From Bacillota bacterium (GTDB taxonomy: Bacteria > Bacillota_A > Clostridia > Peptostreptococcales > Anaerovoracaceae): a DNA stretch of 9,261 nt. Positions 7,194-9,261 of the stretch are shown in pieces. Both the position numbers and the translations under genes were made by a program. Below the pieces are notes generated by a model. That model was not told the DNA's origin and searched no databases. It was given only the letters and a program-made list of their open reading frames with translations. Each line of letters begins with the position of its first letter. Position 1 is the stretch's first letter. The DNA lies in the NCBI GenBank assembly GCA_017547345.1, contig JAFYPY010000052.1, positions 1 through 9,261 of the forward strand, in the 5' to 3' direction.

Positions 7194-7973
7194 ATGAGAA
7201 AACTTGGATTTATTGGAATGGGTAACATGGCGCAGGCTTTAGTGAAAGGCTTTGTTGAAGCGGGAAAGGTTGCCCCAAAGGATATTTGTGCCTACGCGCC
7301 TAACCAAGAGAAACTTAAGAGAAACTGTGAGACTCTTGGAATCGAGCCTTGCACATCCCTAGAGGATATTGCTAAGGAAAGCGAAGTTATAATTATGGCA
7401 TGTAAGCCTTATCAAGTTGAGGAAATAATAGACAAATTAGGGGATGCTTTATGCGAGAAGTTTATTCTTTCTGTAGCTGCATCTTGGGATTTTGATAAGT
7501 ATAAGAGAGCTCTTCCTCAAAGCACAAAGATTCAGTGCATTATGCCAAATACTGCTGTTGCAGTTTTAGAAGGCGTACTTCTTGTTGGTGAAGAGAATGA
7601 TTGGGATGAAGCACAAAGAGGATGGATGTTAGATGTCCTTGGAGGCGTAGGAAAGGTAGTAGAACTTCCTACTAGATTGATGGACGCAGGTATGGCTTTA
7701 TCGGGCTGTGGAACAGCATTTATGGATATGATTATAGAGGCTATGGCTGATGGCGGTGTAAAGAATGGGTTACAGAGAGCTCAGGCCTACGAACTTGTTT
7801 CTCAGACTATGCTTGGCAGTGCGAAACTGCAACTTGAGACAGGCAAGCACCCGGGACAGTTAAAGGACGAGGTATGTTCTCCTGGTGGCTGGACGATTAA
7901 AGGGGTTGCTTCCCTTGAGAAGTCAGGGATAAGAGCAGCATTCATTGAAGCTATCGACGCAATATTAGAATAG
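7194..7973 (+). CDS. proC: Pyrroline-5-carboxylate reductase, divergent
   Basis: This 259-residue protein has the P5C reductase layout. An N-terminal NAD(P)-binding Rossmann domain carries GFIGMGNMA (5-13), CKP (70-72) and MPN (118-120). A helical C-terminal dimerisation domain (about 160-259) ends with HPGQLKDEVCSPGGWTI (219-235). The family reaction is reduction of pyrroline-5-carboxylate to proline in the cytosol. The signature is unusual: SGCGTAF (170-176) replaces the common SGSGPAY, and CSPGGWT (228-234) replaces TSPGGTT, adding a bulky Trp next to the conserved Thr234 near the substrate pocket. It is probably still a P5C reductase, but a related imino-acid reductase is possible. The ribosome binding site GAGAGGT (7180-7186) lies 7 bases before the ATG. 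The 26-base gap after xth suggests the same operon. Confidence 0.88.
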   Translation: MRKLGFIGMGNMAQALVKGFVEAGKVAPKDICAYAPNQEKLKRNCETLGIEPCTSLEDIAKESEVIIMACKPYQVEEIIDKLGDALCEKFILSVAASWDFDKYKRALPQSTKIQCIMPNTAVAVLEGVLLVGEENDWDEAQRGWMLDVLGGVGKVVELPTRLMDAGMALSGCGTAFMDMIIEAMADGGVKNGLQRAQAYELVSQTMLGSAKLQLETGKHPGQLKDEVCSPGGWTIKGVASLEKSGIRAAFIEAIDAILE

Positions 7974-8015
7974 AATTCATGAGAAGAGAATAGACCAAAA
8001 TAGAAAGGACAAGTC

Positions 8016-8750
8016 ATGAAAGTAAGATACGAACATCAAGACTTTTTAGAATATTATAAGACGGACCAGAACAAGTACGCCAAGGCGTCTGGCATATTGC
8101 AGATAACTCAGAAGGCTGGAAACAGCCAGATGGAAAGAGATAGGCCCACTTATGATGAGATTACTGCCCAGGGCAAGGCCTTTATGCTTAGCAGACTTGA
8201 TTTTGAAGTGTATGAGCCTATTGTGGCTGACGAAATGTATACTATTTCTTCATGGGCGTGCGAAGGTTCAAGAGCTACTTTCCCAAGAAACTATAGCATA
8301 GAAAGAGATGGAAAAACTCTAGTTATGGTTTCAAGTTATTGGGTACTAGTGGATATCGAAAGCAGAAAATTATTAAAAGTAGACGATGTTAACATTGATA
8401 ATTATTACATTGGTGAATTTGTAGAGCTTTATAAAGATAAGCTCAAAGTTCCTAGAGACCTAGAACTTGAAGAAGTTGGGAAAAAAGAAATCATGTACTG
8501 TGATTTAGATACTAACGGTCATATGAATAACACATATTATATGGACGTCATTTCTAACTATATTACGGAGCTTCCAGCGGGAACTCATAGAATCAAATCC
8601 GTAAGACTTCATTACAGTAAGGAAGCGCCATTTGGAGATACAATTACGATCTTTAGAGCTAAGGTTGAAGAAGGCAAATACTTATTCAAAACTGTTAAAG
8701 AAAACGGTGAAATGAATATTGCCTGCGAAGTAGGGCTTGTTGAATTATAA
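8016..8750 (+). CDS. Acyl-ACP thioesterase (FatA/FatB-like, double hotdog)
   Basis: This 244-residue protein matches bacterial acyl-[acyl carrier protein] thioesterases, which release free fatty acids from ACP. It has two hotdog domains, about 1-135 and 155-244. The second carries DTNGHMNNTYY (165-175) with N167 and H169, the expected catalytic-type residues, followed by E203 in SKEAPFGD at the expected acidic position. In the first domain, RPTYDE and SWACEGSRATFPRNY (79-93) are typical of the family. Length agrees with bacterial members. AAAGGA (8004-8009), 6 bases before the ATG, sets the start. It follows proC by 42 bases, so it may be the last gene of the regulator-xth-proC unit, although an internal promoter cannot be excluded. 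Its stop codon overlaps the first base of the 115-bp palindrome. Confidence 0.91.
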   Translation: MKVRYEHQDFLEYYKTDQNKYAKASGILQITQKAGNSQMERDRPTYDEITAQGKAFMLSRLDFEVYEPIVADEMYTISSWACEGSRATFPRNYSIERDGKTLVMVSSYWVLVDIESRKLLKVDDVNIDNYYIGEFVELYKDKLKVPRDLELEEVGKKEIMYCDLDTNGHMNNTYYMDVISNYITELPAGTHRIKSVRLHYSKEAPFGDTITIFRAKVEEGKYLFKTVKENGEMNIACEVGLVEL

Positions 8751-8864
8751 AATATTAAACGACAAAAAGGCCAGTATAGTATATCTCTCGAGCAAGTCCT
8801 CGGGCATTCGCCCTGCGGAAAAAGCTCTTCGAGACATCTATCTGGCCTTTCGTGTTTAATATTT
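8750..8864. repeat. 115-bp imperfect palindrome between convergent genes; probable two-way terminator
   Basis: Paired arms nest from the outside in: 8750-8760 with 8854-8864 (11 bp, perfect), 8766-8774 with 8842-8850 (9 bp, perfect, AAAGGCCAG arm), 8776-8779 with 8838-8841, 8786-8791 with 8829-8834, and a tip of GGGC-ATTC-GCCC (8802-8813). Read on the - strand, the 9-bp stem is followed by TTTTTGTC, a fair terminator for rqcH. On the + strand it is followed by CTTTCGTG, which is weaker. The length and the separate AT-rich outer arms exceed a normal terminator, so a small palindromic mobile repeat or a structured RNA are alternatives. Confidence 0.75.
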
Positions 8865-8880
8865 AAGTTGATATATTTTG

Positions 8881-9261
8881 CTATGCGTTTGGTAGCTTTG
8901 GATCCACCCAAACCGTGCTGTTGTTTGTGAAAATAACCATTCCTGGCTTTGAGCCGGATGGCTTTTTTACGTATTTTACCTGAACATAGTCCACAGGCAC
9001 ATTTTGAGATGATCTGCCCTTACTGTGATAAGCTGCGATTGAAGCTGTAGCATAAACTGTTTCAGCATCAAGCTCTGCTCCTCCGTTTTGAAGGATAACG
9101 TGTGAGCCGGGGATATCCTTTGTATGGAACCAAGTATCCTTTGATGAGGCTGTCTTTAGAGTGAGTATATCATTTTCTTTATTGTTCTTGCCTACAAGCA
9201 CTGTCATGCCATTGGCAAGGGTGTATTTGTATGGTTCTGCTTTGAACTTCTTCTCTTTGAA
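8881..9261 (-). CDS. rqcH: Rqc2 homologue RqcH (NFACT / fibronectin-binding A), C-terminal part, truncated by window end
   Basis: The frame is open to the window end, so the ATG at 9207 is internal and the true start lies beyond 9261; 126 residues are visible. They are the NFACT-R domain (DUF814), recognised by VLVGKNNKENDILTLKTA, WFHTKDIPGSHVIL, AAYHSKGRSS, VPVDYVQVKYVKKPSG and KPGMVIF. RqcH recruits tRNA-Ala to stalled large ribosomal subunits and adds alanine tails that mark the nascent chain for degradation; older annotations call it fibronectin-binding protein. The N-terminal NFACT-N domain and the coiled coil are outside the window. It converges on the thioesterase gene, and the long palindrome lies 16 bases after its stop codon. 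Confidence 0.92.
   Translation of the reverse strand, partial: FKEKKFKAEPYKYTLANGMTVLVGKNNKENDILTLKTASSKDTWFHTKDIPGSHVILQNGGAELDAETVYATASIAAYHSKGRSSQNVPVDYVQVKYVKKPSGSKPGMVIFTNNSTVWVDPKLPNA

Noticed and set aside
8750..8864. tRNA gene or self-cleaving ribozyme in the palindrome
   Set aside because: There is no tRNA T-loop or anticodon arm arrangement and no hammerhead core (CTGATGA with GAAA) on either strand. The structure is one long collinear hairpin.
8612..8911. 99-codon - strand open frame across the long palindrome
   Set aside because: It overlaps the thioesterase 3' end and the rqcH 3' end, and its sequence has no family features.

Overview
The window is AT-rich chromosomal DNA of a low-G+C Gram-positive anaerobe. 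It is most likely an amino-acid-fermenting member of the Clostridia; the Peptostreptococcales/Anaerovoracaceae type is a guess. Supporting signs are strong AAGGAGG-type ribosome binding sites, AGA as the dominant arginine codon, a SipW-like signal peptidase homologue, RqcH, and RocB-like peptidases. There is no sign of phage, transposase, CRISPR, rRNA or tRNA. Every reading frame looks intact except the two cut by the window ends.

Left block (1-5224, + strand). The window opens in the C-terminal part of an M20 (RocB-like) peptidase, followed by a 190-bp gap with a hairpin and a promoter. A four-gene run then follows: a YtcJ-type metal-dependent amidohydrolase (678-2324), a second full-length RocB-like M20 peptidase (2354-4015), a SipW-like signal peptidase homologue lacking both expected catalytic residues (4041-4862), and a small three-helix membrane protein almost touching it (4865-5224). 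The first two are soluble metallohydrolases, probably acting on peptides or N-acyl/N-formyl amino acids. The last two form an uncharacterised membrane pair. A bidirectional terminator at about 5230-5277 closes the block.

Middle block (5297-8750). A LysE/ArgO-type amino acid exporter on the - strand is divergent from an HxlR-type regulator with three clustered N-terminal cysteines. Their predicted promoters overlap face to face, and a perfect inverted repeat covers the regulator's ribosome binding site. Downstream of the regulator, closely spaced and co-directional, lie exonuclease III (xth), pyrroline-5-carboxylate reductase (proC, with an unusual active-site signature) and an acyl-ACP thioesterase. 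These may form one operon headed by the regulator.

Right end. A 115-bp imperfect palindrome (8750-8864) fills the gap between the thioesterase and the convergent, truncated rqcH gene. It probably terminates both, but it is larger and more elaborate than a normal terminator.

The most interesting items are the catalytically degenerate signal-peptidase-like protein with its small membrane partner, the amidohydrolase between two RocB paralogues, the divergent HxlR/LysE control region, and the long palindrome.
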